Shown here: positions 43,595 through 52,988 of the stretch, one piece after another
Position numbering within the stretch: position 1 is the first letter of the stretch
How the letters are laid out: every line of letters begins with the position of its first letter
NCBI RefSeq assembly: GCF_003590335.1
Contig: NZ_MIET01000046.1
Span: 186,001 to 250,000, forward strand
Direction: 5' to 3'
Length of the DNA: 64,000 nt
Source of the DNA: Pseudoalteromonas sp. MSK9-3
GTDB lineage: Bacteria > Pseudomonadota > Gammaproteobacteria > Enterobacterales > Alteromonadaceae
Notes under the pieces: generated by a model
Database searches by the model: none
Told to the model about the DNA's origin: nothing
The model's input: only the letters and a program-made list of their open reading frames with translations
Made by a program: the position numbers and the translations under genes

Positions 43595-45766
43595 TCAAGT
43601 TCTTGTTAAGGGTAAAGATAGCGTAACCTTGATCCCGCCCATCGCGCTTTGCTGCGCTTCAATATCGCCGTTATGAAGGGTTACGACTTGTTTTACTATT
43701 GCTAAGCCAATACCGTGGCCTGCTGTATTGGTAGTTGCTAAATTTGGCACTCTGTATAGATGGTCAAATATATGGGGCAAATGTTGATCACTGACAGTGG
43801 GAGCTGAGTCTTCAATAACAAAAATTAAGGCATGTTGCGTGACACGGATAGACAGCGAGATATGACCTGGGTTATGAGTATATTTTATTGAGTTGTTGAT
43901 CAAGTTCGATATAACTTGACGGATCCTGACAGGGTCAAGATCGATGCTCGTTATAGAGGTCTCGTTGTGGAATGCGTATTGGTATTTATGTGCTGTGATG
44001 AGTAGCGGCAAATCAGTTTCTAATTGAGCGGAGAACTCAAAAATGTTTTGAGGTTTGAGTGATATTTTGAACTGTGCTTCTTCAAGTAACGCAATACCAG
44101 ATAAGTCATTAATTAAACGGTGGATATCACCCAGTTTATTGTCGAGGCGCTGTAAGTGATTATCATCCCTAGGCGAAATATTGAATTGCATTGCTTCTAA
44201 TTGCAGCTTTGCTGCGGTGACAGGTGTGCTTATATCATGGGCAATTTGGGAAAAAAGGGTATTTCGCTGAAGGATGATTTGGTCTAAATACGCATTTTTT
44301 TGACTGAGTAACTTCTTGTTACTTAGGCTCCGTAAGTAGAACACGATAAAAATAACACTGATGAGCATAAATAACAGGAGTATTACTAAAGCATGGTTTT
44401 GTGACTTTGCTAATTCAGCTTGTGTATTGGAGTGCTCTAATTGACTCTTTTTTATCAGGATATCCTTGTTTAATGATTCTAAAGAGTTTTGTACGAAAGC
44501 CAATTCTTTGTCTAAGTTAGTTTGTGCATAGTGTTTTTCTAGCTCAGTTAGTTGTTTTTGCCATAGATACGCATCAGCATAATTATGTTCTTGTTTGTAT
44601 ACGTCCGCCAATATTTTAGCAGCTGCTATTTGGGTTAGTCTAAAGTCATGTATTTTAGCTTGTTTAAACGTTTTATTTGCCAGTCGCTTGGCTTGCTGGA
44701 AATGTCCAAGTAGGAAGTGTATTCGGCTAAGGTGTAATAAACTCTTGTTCTTTAAATGGAAGTCACCTTTCGCTTTATTTGCAACATTGACGACTTGCTC
44801 TTGCAATATCAGTGCTTCTTCAAACTTCTTTTGTGCAGTTAAAATCAGTGATAAATTGTGCTGTGCCCAAGCGACGTTGCGTTGACTTTTTGTCGCGGTA
44901 AATGCGTCAATTGCTTGCAGTGCATAGCTTTTAGCTGTGTCTAGCTGACCTAATTTATAAGTATTATAACTTAACTGAGCAAGACTGTGTCCGATATAGG
45001 ATAAATCAGCAGATCTCTTATCTATTTCATAGGCTAACTTGAAATATTGGACCGACTTTTCATAGTTGCCTATATCTGAGTAAGATACAGCTATCGCGTA
45101 TAATGTACCTGCCTTTTTACTTTCACTTACCTCTAATTTAGCTTCAATCTCAAACTTTTTTATCTTGTACATTAGCGCAAGCTTAATCTGATCGACTTGT
45201 TCTAGCAGTCTCGCAATACTGTGATACAGGCTAGCGAGTAACAGGGGGGTAAGCTGCGACTCATATTCATCAAAGTGATGGGTGATAAGGTTTATACCTT
45301 CATAATATCGGCCAGTATTATGATAGAGATTGGCTAGATCTGAGAGCGCTCTAGTATGCAATTCAAAGTGACCCAACTTTTTAAATGTGTCTAATGCATT
45401 ACTCAGATACACTTCACTGGCATCGTAATGGTGATTATTGTAAAGGACTTTGCCTAGCCGGTGTTTAATTTTAGTGCGAAGTAGGGGGGAATTGTTTGTC
45501 TTTGGTAGTATTTCTTCAAGTATGCGTTGAGCTTCATCTGCCTTACCAGTATTGTCTAACGAATTCGCCAGTAGGATCACAAAGTCGACCTGAAGGTCTA
45601 AATCGTCCGACTGATTTATTTGCGTTTCAAGTGACCGAATTAGACTAATTCGTTCAAGGTTATTGTGCAGTGACTGAGCGCGTGCCAGTTGGCTGTGTAA
45701 CGGACTCTGCCCGGCGGCTAAACTAGCATTTATCCAAAACAAAAAACAGAATACGATTCTTGCCAA
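43595..45766 (-). CDS. TPR-containing membrane sensor histidine kinase
   Basis: A 723-residue kinase. Signal peptide (ARIVFCFLFWINASLAAG), then a periplasmic region of TPR-like repeats to about residue 410 (ALSDLANLYHNTGRYYEGI, LAQLSYNTYKLGQLDTA, AQHNLSLILTAQKKFEEAL), one transmembrane helix (ALVILLLFMLISVIFIVFYL, about 458-478), a coiled coil, HisKA with FSQIAHDISTPVTAAKLQ (His followed by Asp where HE is usual), and HATPase motifs NLINNSIKYTHN, VIEDSAPTV and TAGHGIGLAIVKQVV. The start appears to be a TTG at 45766. No response regulator is adjacent. The signal is probably a periplasmic protein or peptide bound by the TPR array (inference). Confidence 0.87.
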   Translation of the reverse strand: MARIVFCFLFWINASLAAGQSPLHSQLARAQSLHNNLERISLIRSLETQINQSDDLDLQVDFVILLANSLDNTGKADEAQRILEEILPKTNNSPLLRTKIKHRLGKVLYNNHHYDASEVYLSNALDTFKKLGHFELHTRALSDLANLYHNTGRYYEGINLITHHFDEYESQLTPLLLASLYHSIARLLEQVDQIKLALMYKIKKFEIEAKLEVSESKKAGTLYAIAVSYSDIGNYEKSVQYFKLAYEIDKRSADLSYIGHSLAQLSYNTYKLGQLDTAKSYALQAIDAFTATKSQRNVAWAQHNLSLILTAQKKFEEALILQEQVVNVANKAKGDFHLKNKSLLHLSRIHFLLGHFQQAKRLANKTFKQAKIHDFRLTQIAAAKILADVYKQEHNYADAYLWQKQLTELEKHYAQTNLDKELAFVQNSLESLNKDILIKKSQLEHSNTQAELAKSQNHALVILLLFMLISVIFIVFYLRSLSNKKLLSQKNAYLDQIILQRNTLFSQIAHDISTPVTAAKLQLEAMQFNISPRDDNHLQRLDNKLGDIHRLINDLSGIALLEEAQFKISLKPQNIFEFSAQLETDLPLLITAHKYQYAFHNETSITSIDLDPVRIRQVISNLINNSIKYTHNPGHISLSIRVTQHALIFVIEDSAPTVSDQHLPHIFDHLYRVPNLATTNTAGHGIGLAIVKQVVTLHNGDIEAQQSAMGGIKVTLSLPLTRT

Positions 45767-45917
45767 ATCTACAACTCGTTATGACATCATTGAATGTAAA
45801 GGATATATCATATTGTAACTGCTAGCGAGGAAATATACTGCCCTTTGCTTAATATCAGTGCTTAGTAGGAGGAACTAACCTGTTTGTCAGTTAGTTCATT
45901 ATCTTGAAAGTTGTGTA

Positions 45918-46865
45918 TTACTCAATAGTTGCTATGTCAGAGGATGCTGGCAGTGACGAGAAAGCCCCCTTTTTTTGAACAGCGAAAGCACCGCATTTAC
46001 TCGCATAGAGTATCGCATCTTTTATGAATGTATTATCTGAGAGCTTTGACTTATTATTATTGCGTACAAGCTGCGCGATCAAACCACCAATAAACGCATC
46101 ACCTGCTGCAGTTGTATCAACAGCTTTTACGATTGGAGGAGATATATGACCCCTGCTACTATTGGTAAAGTAACGTATGTCATTCGCGCCATCTGTAATA
46201 ATGAGACATTTCACATTTGCACCGAGTATCGCTGCAATAGTGACATCTTCATTTTGTTCTGGGTGACTATGCTTATTAAGAAAGGCTAACTCTTCGCTCG
46301 CCAGTTTAATAACATCACTTAATGAAATAACATGCCAAAGCCGTTCTATCGTATGATTTAAAGACGACCAGAGGTTGAGCCTTAAATTCATGTCAAAGCT
46401 TGTGGTTAACCCATGTTTTTTGGCTTGAATGAGAGCATGAATCGTTGATTTATATATATTCGATTCTGTTAGGCTGTTGCTGCAAACATGGATAACCGTA
46501 TGGGTGTGAAACATTTCGGTATCGAAGTCATCAACTCGAAACAATAGATCAGCCGCTGGTGGGCGATAAAAACTGAAACTGCGTTCGCCTGATTGGTCTA
46601 ATGATACAAAGGCTAAAGCGGTTTTGGATTTATCTGTAAAAAGGCAGTGTTTGGTATTAACGTTGTGCGCTTGTAACTCTTGATGTAAAAACTCACCAAA
46701 CATATCCTTACCTAGCATACCGCAAAAACTTGCATTAACACCGTGTTTTGCAACAGCAACAGCTACATTTGCAGGCGCGCCACCTGCAAATTTAGTGAAC
46801 GATTCAGGGGTTTTTCCGTCCGATAAAAAATCTATCAGGGCTTCGCCAAAACATACAACACTCAT
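45918..46865 (-). CDS. PfkB-family sugar kinase, probable fructokinase
   Basis: ATP-dependent sugar kinase (315 aa). Ribokinase-fold motifs: VVCFGEALIDFL, KFAGGAPANVAVAVAKHG (sugar-binding loop) and the catalytic VDTTAAGDAFIGGLIAQL, with Ala in place of the first Gly of the usual DTxGAGD but the Asp retained. The start shares a base with the mannose isomerase stop, so the pair is coupled. From context it should phosphorylate fructose made by the isomerase to fructose-6-phosphate, feeding mannose into glycolysis without a mannokinase. Sugar specificity is inference. Confidence 0.87.
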   Translation of the reverse strand: MSVVCFGEALIDFLSDGKTPESFTKFAGGAPANVAVAVAKHGVNASFCGMLGKDMFGEFLHQELQAHNVNTKHCLFTDKSKTALAFVSLDQSGERSFSFYRPPAADLLFRVDDFDTEMFHTHTVIHVCSNSLTESNIYKSTIHALIQAKKHGLTTSFDMNLRLNLWSSLNHTIERLWHVISLSDVIKLASEELAFLNKHSHPEQNEDVTIAAILGANVKCLIITDGANDIRYFTNSSRGHISPPIVKAVDTTAAGDAFIGGLIAQLVRNNNKSKLSDNTFIKDAILYASKCGAFAVQKKGAFSSLPASSDIATIE

Positions 46866-48055
46866 TATTTTTGCTCTTCTAATTCATAGGCACGTAAGAC
46901 CTCATAACAGGCCCCCATAGTATGATAGTCCGTTTTTCCTGCTGGACTTTTTTCATCACTATATGCGCGGTTATCTTGCGTGAGAATACGATACCATGCA
47001 CCATGTTTATGATCGATCATATGCGTCCAACTGTATTGCCAAATTCTGTCGTACCATTGCCAGTATTTAGCATCACCCGTTGCTATCGCCAGTAAAGCCG
47101 CTGCTGAAAAGCTTTCAGCTTGAACCCAAAAATACTTGTCGCCATCACAAATACTATAATCTGGGGCAAAACCATAGCAGATCCCACCATGTTGTTCATC
47201 CCACGCATGCTCTAGCGCAGAATCAAATAGTGCTTTAGCCGTGTTTATCATCCAAGGCTCACTTTTATGACGGTTCAAGATCAGTAAAAGCTTAGTCCAT
47301 TCAGTTTGATGACCTGGTTGGAAGCCCCATGGTCTAAATAGGTGCTTAGGATCCTCTTTATTATACTCCCAATCAATCTGCCAATCGGCGTTATAATGCT
47401 CCCATACGAGCCCGTTTGCTAACGCTGCTTTGTTGACAGTCATAGTGTGAGCTAAGTCATAAGCGCGTGCTAAAAACTTATCATTATTAGTGGCTTCAAA
47501 GCACATTAGCAGTGCTTCACACATATGCATGTTAGCGTTTTGCCCTCGATAAGCATCAGCAGCTTGGAATTGGCTATCATATTCATCGAGGTATAATTTG
47601 TGCTCGGCTAAATAATATTTATCTTCAAGTAACTGCCAAACGTTTTCTATCGTGTTTTCAGCGTTTTTAACACCTGCTTTTAAAGCAACTGCATTCGCCA
47701 GCAATACAAAGGCGAGTCCGTAGCAGTGATTTGTCGTATCTGATGCAATTCCATTTTCAATAAGCCATGCATAACCGCCATTACTTTGTTTATGGACGTT
47801 TTCTAAGTAATCTAAACCATGAACTACAAGTTCTAAGTGTGACTTGTTTGGCTCAGCTAAATAAGCCATTGCGTAGTTAAATACAAATCGAGTGCTAGAC
47901 ACCAAATGCCGTGTGTGTTTGTCGTAAATATCACCGCTATCTTTAAAAAACTGATAAAAGCCACCTTGTGGATCAATACAATTAGGATGGTAAAAATTCA
48001 TTGTAGTATTAATGTGCTCACGTAAAAAATCGGCACTTCTAAAGTCTTGTGGCAT
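46865..48055 (-). CDS. AGE-family sugar isomerase, probable D-mannose isomerase
   Basis: An (alpha/alpha)6-barrel protein of the N-acylglucosamine 2-epimerase superfamily, 396 aa. The N-terminus MPQDFRSADFLREHINTTMNFYHP and RHLVSSTRFVFNYAMAYL match the mannose isomerase (YihS-like) subgroup; catalytic His candidates lie in GFQPGHQTEWTKLLL and ADHKHGAWYRIL-type segments. I chose the ATG at 48055, with GGAG 6 nt before it, over upstream Met codons. It would convert mannose released by the GH92 enzyme to fructose. It is divergent from the permease with an operator-like palindrome between them. Confidence 0.85.
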   Translation of the reverse strand: MPQDFRSADFLREHINTTMNFYHPNCIDPQGGFYQFFKDSGDIYDKHTRHLVSSTRFVFNYAMAYLAEPNKSHLELVVHGLDYLENVHKQSNGGYAWLIENGIASDTTNHCYGLAFVLLANAVALKAGVKNAENTIENVWQLLEDKYYLAEHKLYLDEYDSQFQAADAYRGQNANMHMCEALLMCFEATNNDKFLARAYDLAHTMTVNKAALANGLVWEHYNADWQIDWEYNKEDPKHLFRPWGFQPGHQTEWTKLLLILNRHKSEPWMINTAKALFDSALEHAWDEQHGGICYGFAPDYSICDGDKYFWVQAESFSAAALLAIATGDAKYWQWYDRIWQYSWTHMIDHKHGAWYRILTQDNRAYSDEKSPAGKTDYHTMGACYEVLRAYELEEQK

Positions 48056-48108
48056 CCGACGCTCCATAATAATTTTGATAACTGACTTTAGCATCATTTA
48101 AAAAAATA

Positions 48109-48120
48109 TGGAACGATCCA
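48109..48120. promoter_or_regulatory. LacI-type operator-like palindrome, copy 1
   Basis: TGGAACGATCCA, a near-palindrome around a central CG as bound by LacI/GalR-family repressors. It lies between the divergent mannose isomerase and permease genes. The identical 12-mer occurs again at 49575-49586 before the alpha-mannosidase gene. No LacI-type gene is in the window. Confidence 0.75.
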
Positions 48121-48189
48121 ATAAAACATTTGTGATTTTCTTGTAACAATGTGTAGAATCTGGCTATCCCTTTTAATGGAGTATCTCTT

Positions 48190-49458
48190 GTGAGTGAAAT
48201 TAATACCAACCAAAGCTTTGTAGCAAATGGCAGCACTAATAAGCAAAACTATGCATTGCCGTTAACTGCGATGACCACCCTGTTTTTTCTATGGGGATTT
48301 ATTACTGTTTTAAATGATGTGTTGATCCCACGTTTAAAGGATGTATTTGATCTCAGTTATACCGAAGCCATGATGATTCAATTCTGTTTTTTCAGCGCAT
48401 ATTTTATTGTGTCTTTGCCCGCAGGCATGTTGGTAAAGCGATTTGGTTATAAAAATGGCGTATTGAGTGGCCTTATTGTTGCTTCAATTGGTTGTTTATT
48501 GTTTTACCCAGCAGTTGTTGTGCATGAGTATTGGTTATTTTTAACCGCATTATTTGTACTAGCGGCTGGGATCACGGTATTACAAGTATCTGCTAACCCG
48601 TATGTTGCAGCACTTGGTCCTGAGAAAACCGCATCAAGTAGATTGAATCTGGCGCAAGCACTTAATTCACTTGGAACAACCATTGGCCCGGCTGTGGGCG
48701 GTTTTTTGTTGTTTGGTGGAGCTGGTGCTCTTGCGGCAGAAGCAGGCGCGGATGCGGTTAAAATACCGTATTTGATCCTTGCTGCAGCATTAATAACAAT
48801 TGCTGTCGTGTTTGCGTTTTTAAAATTACCTGAAATTAAAGCACATACAGAAGAGCAAGACTGTAAGGCAAAAGGCCACAACTTGCTTGAAGCACCACAC
48901 CTAGTGATGGGAGTCGTGGCTATATTTTGTTATGTGGGTGCGGAAGTGGCTATTGGTAGCTTTTTAGTTAATTACTTTGCAGAGGGCCATATAGCTGGGC
49001 TTGCTGAACATGAAGCGGCAAAATATATTAGCTACTATTGGGGAGGAGCCATGATCGGTCGTTTTATTGGCTCTGCCGTATTGCAAAAAATTGCTCCCTC
49101 TAAAGCTGTGTTGTTCAATACACTATGTATTGTCGTATTATTAGCGGTAACCATACTAACAGAGGGCACGGTGGCAATGTGGTCCGTTCTTGCTATTGGG
49201 TTATTTAATTCAATTATGTTCCCGACGATTTTCTCAATGGCGATTGAAGGGCTGGGATCTTTAACGAGTAAAGGCTCAGGTTGGTTATGTTTAGCCATTG
49301 TGGGTGGTGCGATAGTACCATTACTACAGGGTGTGTTTGCAGACTCTATAAACATTCAATTAAGCTTTATTGTTCCGGCAATTTGTTATGTTTATATTGC
49401 ATGGTACGCTATTAATGTTGATAAACTTGCAGCACGTTGGACGCGCAAAATCAACTGA
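48190..49458 (+). CDS. MFS sugar:H+ symporter, FucP family
   Basis: Inner-membrane permease of 422 aa with 12 hydrophobic helices. FucP-family signatures: TTLFFLWGFITVLNDVLIPRLK, FFSAYFIVSLPAGMLVKRFGYKNGV, QVSANPYVAALGPEKTASSRLNLAQALNSLGTTIGP and FNSIMFPTIFSMAIEGLG. In this locus mannose is the likely substrate; FucP relatives carry fucose, glucose, mannose or GlcNAc. GTG start with GGAG 8 nt upstream. Monocistronic, terminator following. Confidence 0.88.
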   Translation: MSEINTNQSFVANGSTNKQNYALPLTAMTTLFFLWGFITVLNDVLIPRLKDVFDLSYTEAMMIQFCFFSAYFIVSLPAGMLVKRFGYKNGVLSGLIVASIGCLLFYPAVVVHEYWLFLTALFVLAAGITVLQVSANPYVAALGPEKTASSRLNLAQALNSLGTTIGPAVGGFLLFGGAGALAAEAGADAVKIPYLILAAALITIAVVFAFLKLPEIKAHTEEQDCKAKGHNLLEAPHLVMGVVAIFCYVGAEVAIGSFLVNYFAEGHIAGLAEHEAAKYISYYWGGAMIGRFIGSAVLQKIAPSKAVLFNTLCIVVLLAVTILTEGTVAMWSVLAIGLFNSIMFPTIFSMAIEGLGSLTSKGSGWLCLAIVGGAIVPLLQGVFADSINIQLSFIVPAICYVYIAWYAINVDKLAARWTRKIN

Positions 49459-49476
49459 TCACATTATATCGTGACA

Positions 49477-49503
49477 AAAGGCAAGCTGAAGCTTGCCTTT
49501 TTT
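49477..49503 (+). terminator. Intrinsic terminator after the permease gene
   Basis: AAAGGCAAGC-TGAA-GCTTGCCTTT then TTTT: a 10-bp perfect stem 19 nt after the stop. Confidence 0.93.
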
Positions 49504-49574
49504 ATATCTGTTAACAAAATTCTGTCGCAATAGTGTTGAATACGTATTCATTATAGGTGTAGTATTGAATACCT

Positions 49575-49586
49575 TGGAACGATCCA
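49575..49586. promoter_or_regulatory. LacI-type operator-like palindrome, copy 2
   Basis: TGGAACGATCCA, identical to the copy at 48109-48120, 30 bp before the alpha-mannosidase ATG. The shared sequence ties the mannosidase and the transport/catabolic genes into one regulon. Confidence 0.75.
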
Positions 49587-49616
49587 AACAAGTTTAATAA
49601 TAAATAGGAGAGGCAG

Positions 49617-51968
49617 ATGCAACGCTCATTATGGGCTTTCGCTTTGGCAGTTACTGCAACAAGTGCGCTAGCAAACTCAAAAGAGACCAGTAATACTCAA
49701 TGGGTAGACACATTTATTGGTACCGGAGGCGACGGTCATACATTTCCGGGCGCTGTGGTGCCTTTTGGTATGGTGCAACTCAGCCCTGATACTGACAATC
49801 CAATGCGTGGCGAATCAAAGCAAGCTGAAATTTACAAGCGTTGCGCTGGCTATCATTATGATGACCATACAATTACGGGTTTCTCCCATACACACTTTTC
49901 GGGTACGGGTCATTCGGATTTAGGCGACCTGTTAGTCATGCCGATGACCGGAGATATCAAAACGTCAGCTGGGACAGCAGACAACCCAGAGCAAGGTTAC
50001 CGTTCTCGTTTTAGTCATGATAAAGAATGGTCAGAGCCCGGATATTACGGTGTTGAATTGCAAGATTACGACATTACTGCGGAAGTGACGGCAACCACGC
50101 GGGTTGGCATGCACAAATATACATTTAATAGTGCCGACAAAGGTCATGTGATGTTCGACCTCACCGCTGCAATTTATAATTTTAAAAATAAAGTTATTTG
50201 GAGTGATTTACGTAAGGTTGATGATCACACATTAGTCGCTTACCGTGCTACAAACGGATGGGCTCGTAACCGTCAAATGTATTTTGCGATTAAGTTTTCG
50301 AAACCGATAAGCGATTATCAATTTATTAATGAAGACGACAACCGTTATCGTTGTATGGGATGTTTAGGTAAAGAAAAACACTCCACGATTGAGAACAAAG
50401 CAGTGAAGCAAGCTGCGGGTAAAGCGGTAAAATTTGTAGCATCTTTTGATGATGTTAAAGGAGCGCCTCTTTACATTAAAGTAGGGTTATCCGCTGTTAG
50501 TCGCTCTAACGCGTTAGAAAACCTCAATGCAGAAGTGCCAGATTGGGACTTTGATAAAACGCGTCAAGCAGCAAAAGCTCAGTGGGCTAAGCACCTAGAT
50601 AAAGTCGATGTGACAGGCACTGTGGCACAAAAGCGGCAATTTTACACGGCGCTTTATCATACTTTACAAGCACCGAGTATCTATCAAGATGTGAATGGGC
50701 AGTATCGTGGTGTTGACGGTGAAATTCATGAAGGTAAAGGCTTTGAGCATTACACGCTATTCTCTTTGTGGGACACATACCGAGCACTACACCCACTATT
50801 GACGTATATAGCACCCGAGCGTGTATCTGGGATGATCCAATCAATGTTGGTTCACTATCAGCAAAGTTATGAAAAGATGTTACCAATTTGGTCATTTCAT
50901 GCCCATGAAACTTGGACAATGATAGGCTACCATGCTGTATCGGTAATTGCTGATGCGTATTTAAAAGGGATCAGAGACTTTGATACTGATTTAGCGGTTG
51001 AAGCAATCCTTAGTACGGCAAATAACCCAGTATATGATGCCATTCCTGAGTACAAAAAGTTTGGCTATGTCCCAATGGATGTGTTGCCTGAATCTGTGTC
51101 TATCACGCTTGAGTATGCCTATAACGATTATGCTATTGCGCGTTTGTTTGAATCGATGGGGAAAACTAACCTATCGAAAGAGTACTATGCGAGAGCTATG
51201 AGCTATAAGAATGTATTTAACAAAGAAACAGGTTACATGCGTGGTCGCGATAGCAACGGCAAGTGGGATCCTGACTTTAATCCATTTGAAGCAAAGTATA
51301 TGGGGCCGTTTACTGAGGGGAATTCAAAGCAGTATAGCTTTTACGTCCCACAAGATGTCGCGGGTCTTATTGACTTAATGGGCGGAGATGACAAGTTTGA
51401 GCAACGTTTAGATGCATTGTTTGATACACACCTGTCTGATGACATGATCAAAGAGCATGAAGACATTGCTGGGTTAATAGGTAACTATGCCCATGGTAAT
51501 GAACCAAGTCACCATATTGCTTATTTATATAACTATGCAGGCAAGCCTTGGCGTACACAAGAACGTATTCGCCAAATCATGGATACGCTGAGCTCAGATA
51601 AACCTGACGGTTTAGCGGGTAACGATGATGTTGGGCAAATGTCAGCTTGGTATATTTTCTCTGCTATGGGCTTTTACCCTGTTGCGCCTGGTGATTTAAG
51701 TTACGCAATTGGTGCGCCGCAAGTGGAAAAGGTAACGTTGAAGTTGGCGGGAAATAAAACCTTTACCACTTATGCAAAAGGTTTAAATGCTGAAAATAAA
51801 TACATTCAATCAGTAACGTTAAACGGTAAAGCATTTAATAGAAATTACTTAACGCATGATGACATTGTTGCTGGTGGAGAGCTACGCTATGTTATGGGTA
51901 GCAGAGCAAATAAAGTGTGGGGACAGCGTATTGATGCTCGTCCGCCTGCATTATCGGAGTATAAGTAA
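49617..51968 (+). CDS. GH92 alpha-mannosidase, secreted
   Basis: Calcium-dependent exo-alpha-mannosidase of family GH92, acting on mannosides such as N-glycan or yeast-type mannan branches. Signal peptide MQRSLWAFALAVTATSALA, then the beta-sandwich with WVDTFIGTGGDGHTFPGAVVPFGM and FSHTHFSGTGHSDLGDLLVMP. The (alpha/alpha)6 catalytic domain shows FSLWDTYRALHPLLT and GNDDVGQMSAWYIFSAMGFYPV with the catalytic acid/base region. Length 783 aa, typical. It overlaps the metalloprotease gene by one base. No lipobox, so periplasmic or secreted. Confidence 0.94.
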   Translation: MQRSLWAFALAVTATSALANSKETSNTQWVDTFIGTGGDGHTFPGAVVPFGMVQLSPDTDNPMRGESKQAEIYKRCAGYHYDDHTITGFSHTHFSGTGHSDLGDLLVMPMTGDIKTSAGTADNPEQGYRSRFSHDKEWSEPGYYGVELQDYDITAEVTATTRVGMHKYTFNSADKGHVMFDLTAAIYNFKNKVIWSDLRKVDDHTLVAYRATNGWARNRQMYFAIKFSKPISDYQFINEDDNRYRCMGCLGKEKHSTIENKAVKQAAGKAVKFVASFDDVKGAPLYIKVGLSAVSRSNALENLNAEVPDWDFDKTRQAAKAQWAKHLDKVDVTGTVAQKRQFYTALYHTLQAPSIYQDVNGQYRGVDGEIHEGKGFEHYTLFSLWDTYRALHPLLTYIAPERVSGMIQSMLVHYQQSYEKMLPIWSFHAHETWTMIGYHAVSVIADAYLKGIRDFDTDLAVEAILSTANNPVYDAIPEYKKFGYVPMDVLPESVSITLEYAYNDYAIARLFESMGKTNLSKEYYARAMSYKNVFNKETGYMRGRDSNGKWDPDFNPFEAKYMGPFTEGNSKQYSFYVPQDVAGLIDLMGGDDKFEQRLDALFDTHLSDDMIKEHEDIAGLIGNYAHGNEPSHHIAYLYNYAGKPWRTQERIRQIMDTLSSDKPDGLAGNDDVGQMSAWYIFSAMGFYPVAPGDLSYAIGAPQVEKVTLKLAGNKTFTTYAKGLNAENKYIQSVTLNGKAFNRNYLTHDDIVAGGELRYVMGSRANKVWGQRIDARPPALSEYK

Positions 51969-52732
51969 TGAAATACGGGTTAAATAACCTCGTTATTGGC
52001 TGTGTAGCGTTAGCAAGTACACATGTATTTGCAGCGCAGCCTGCAAAGCTAGATCTCTCTTTAAAGCCGGTGAGCTATATGGGAGATATTGGCTGGCAGG
52101 GTTTCAGGCTTCCTAAAGTAACGTTATCTCGGACATCGTCAGTGGTGAACAAACATTGGAATACCCTCGATAATGCGTTGATTCAGCAAATAAGTTATAA
52201 CGTTGCACGCCTGTTGTATCGCGATGTCGGTAAAGCCCCGCAGCTACCTACGCTCAAAATTATTTTTGAAGATATGAAAGGGGTTGCGTACAAAGAAGGT
52301 GACTTTAATGGCGCGACTATTCACCTTAGTGCACAGTACTTTGAGAAGTTCGCCATGGCACATGACGATCAGAGTGCATATGATGAGCTTATTGGTGTAC
52401 TTTATCATGAAATAGCCCATGCTTATCAGCTTGATGACCATAACTATAAAGAGATTGGCCCTGTGATTGAGGGGATCGCTGATGTCGTCAGAATGAAAGC
52501 CGGTTATGTTGATTTTTCTCATCGAAAAGTGGGTGGAGCCTATGACAGTGGTTATAAAACGACGGCTTTTTACTTACATTGGCTAGAGCAAACGCTTAAA
52601 CCCAATTTATTGGTTGAGCTCAATGCACAATTAGATCCACATGATGATATCAAGTGGAGCTGGACACTGTTCGCCAAAGAGTCGGGTATTTCGCTCACTG
52701 AGTCTTGGCGAAAATACCAAAAGTCTTTATAG
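51968..52732 (+). CDS. Secreted zinc metalloprotease-like protein (plant basic secretory protein-like)
   Basis: A 254-aa exported protein (signal peptide MKYGLNNLVIGCVALASTHVFA). The zinc motif HEIAHAYQLDD (HExxH) lies at about residue 148, and EGIADVVRMKAGYVD follows 20 residues later with the probable third ligand; this pattern fits the basic secretory protein family (BSP-like peptidases). Its ATG shares a base with the GH92 stop, so the two are coupled. Joint secretion of an alpha-mannosidase and a protease suggests degradation of mannosylated glycoproteins. Family call from memory of the pattern; proteolysis not certain. Confidence 0.75.
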   Translation: MKYGLNNLVIGCVALASTHVFAAQPAKLDLSLKPVSYMGDIGWQGFRLPKVTLSRTSSVVNKHWNTLDNALIQQISYNVARLLYRDVGKAPQLPTLKIIFEDMKGVAYKEGDFNGATIHLSAQYFEKFAMAHDDQSAYDELIGVLYHEIAHAYQLDDHNYKEIGPVIEGIADVVRMKAGYVDFSHRKVGGAYDSGYKTTAFYLHWLEQTLKPNLLVELNAQLDPHDDIKWSWTLFAKESGISLTESWRKYQKSL

Positions 52733-52783
52733 CCTATGATGGCTGCTTACCCCTTGTAAGCAAAGATGTTGTGTTGTTGTACC

Positions 52784-52808
52784 AAAGGTGAGCTTGCTCA
52801 CCTTTTTT
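52784..52808 (+). terminator. Intrinsic terminator after the GH92-protease operon
   Basis: AAGGTGAG-CTTG-CTCACCTT followed by TTTT. A smaller hairpin (GCTTAC/GTAAGC) lies just before it at 52744-52761. Confidence 0.9.
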
Positions 52809-52988
52809 ATTGATTGAATTTAAGTATTTTATGCAATACTAAATTAGTAATTTATTAAACTATCTAACAGATCGTCCGATATATAAGAGACATACCCTCG
52901 TAATTTTGTTAAGTATGGATAAAGCGAATTATCATTTTGACAACATGGTAGTTAGCCTCTGCAATAAATATATAAGAATAGGCTCAGG

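Noticed and set aside
48504..48881. 125-codon minus-strand frame
   Set aside because: Antisense to the FucP-type permease, whose conserved motifs cover the same bases; no ribosome site or motif of its own.
50587..50919. 110-codon minus-strand frame
   Set aside because: Antisense to the GH92 catalytic domain; no independent coding evidence.
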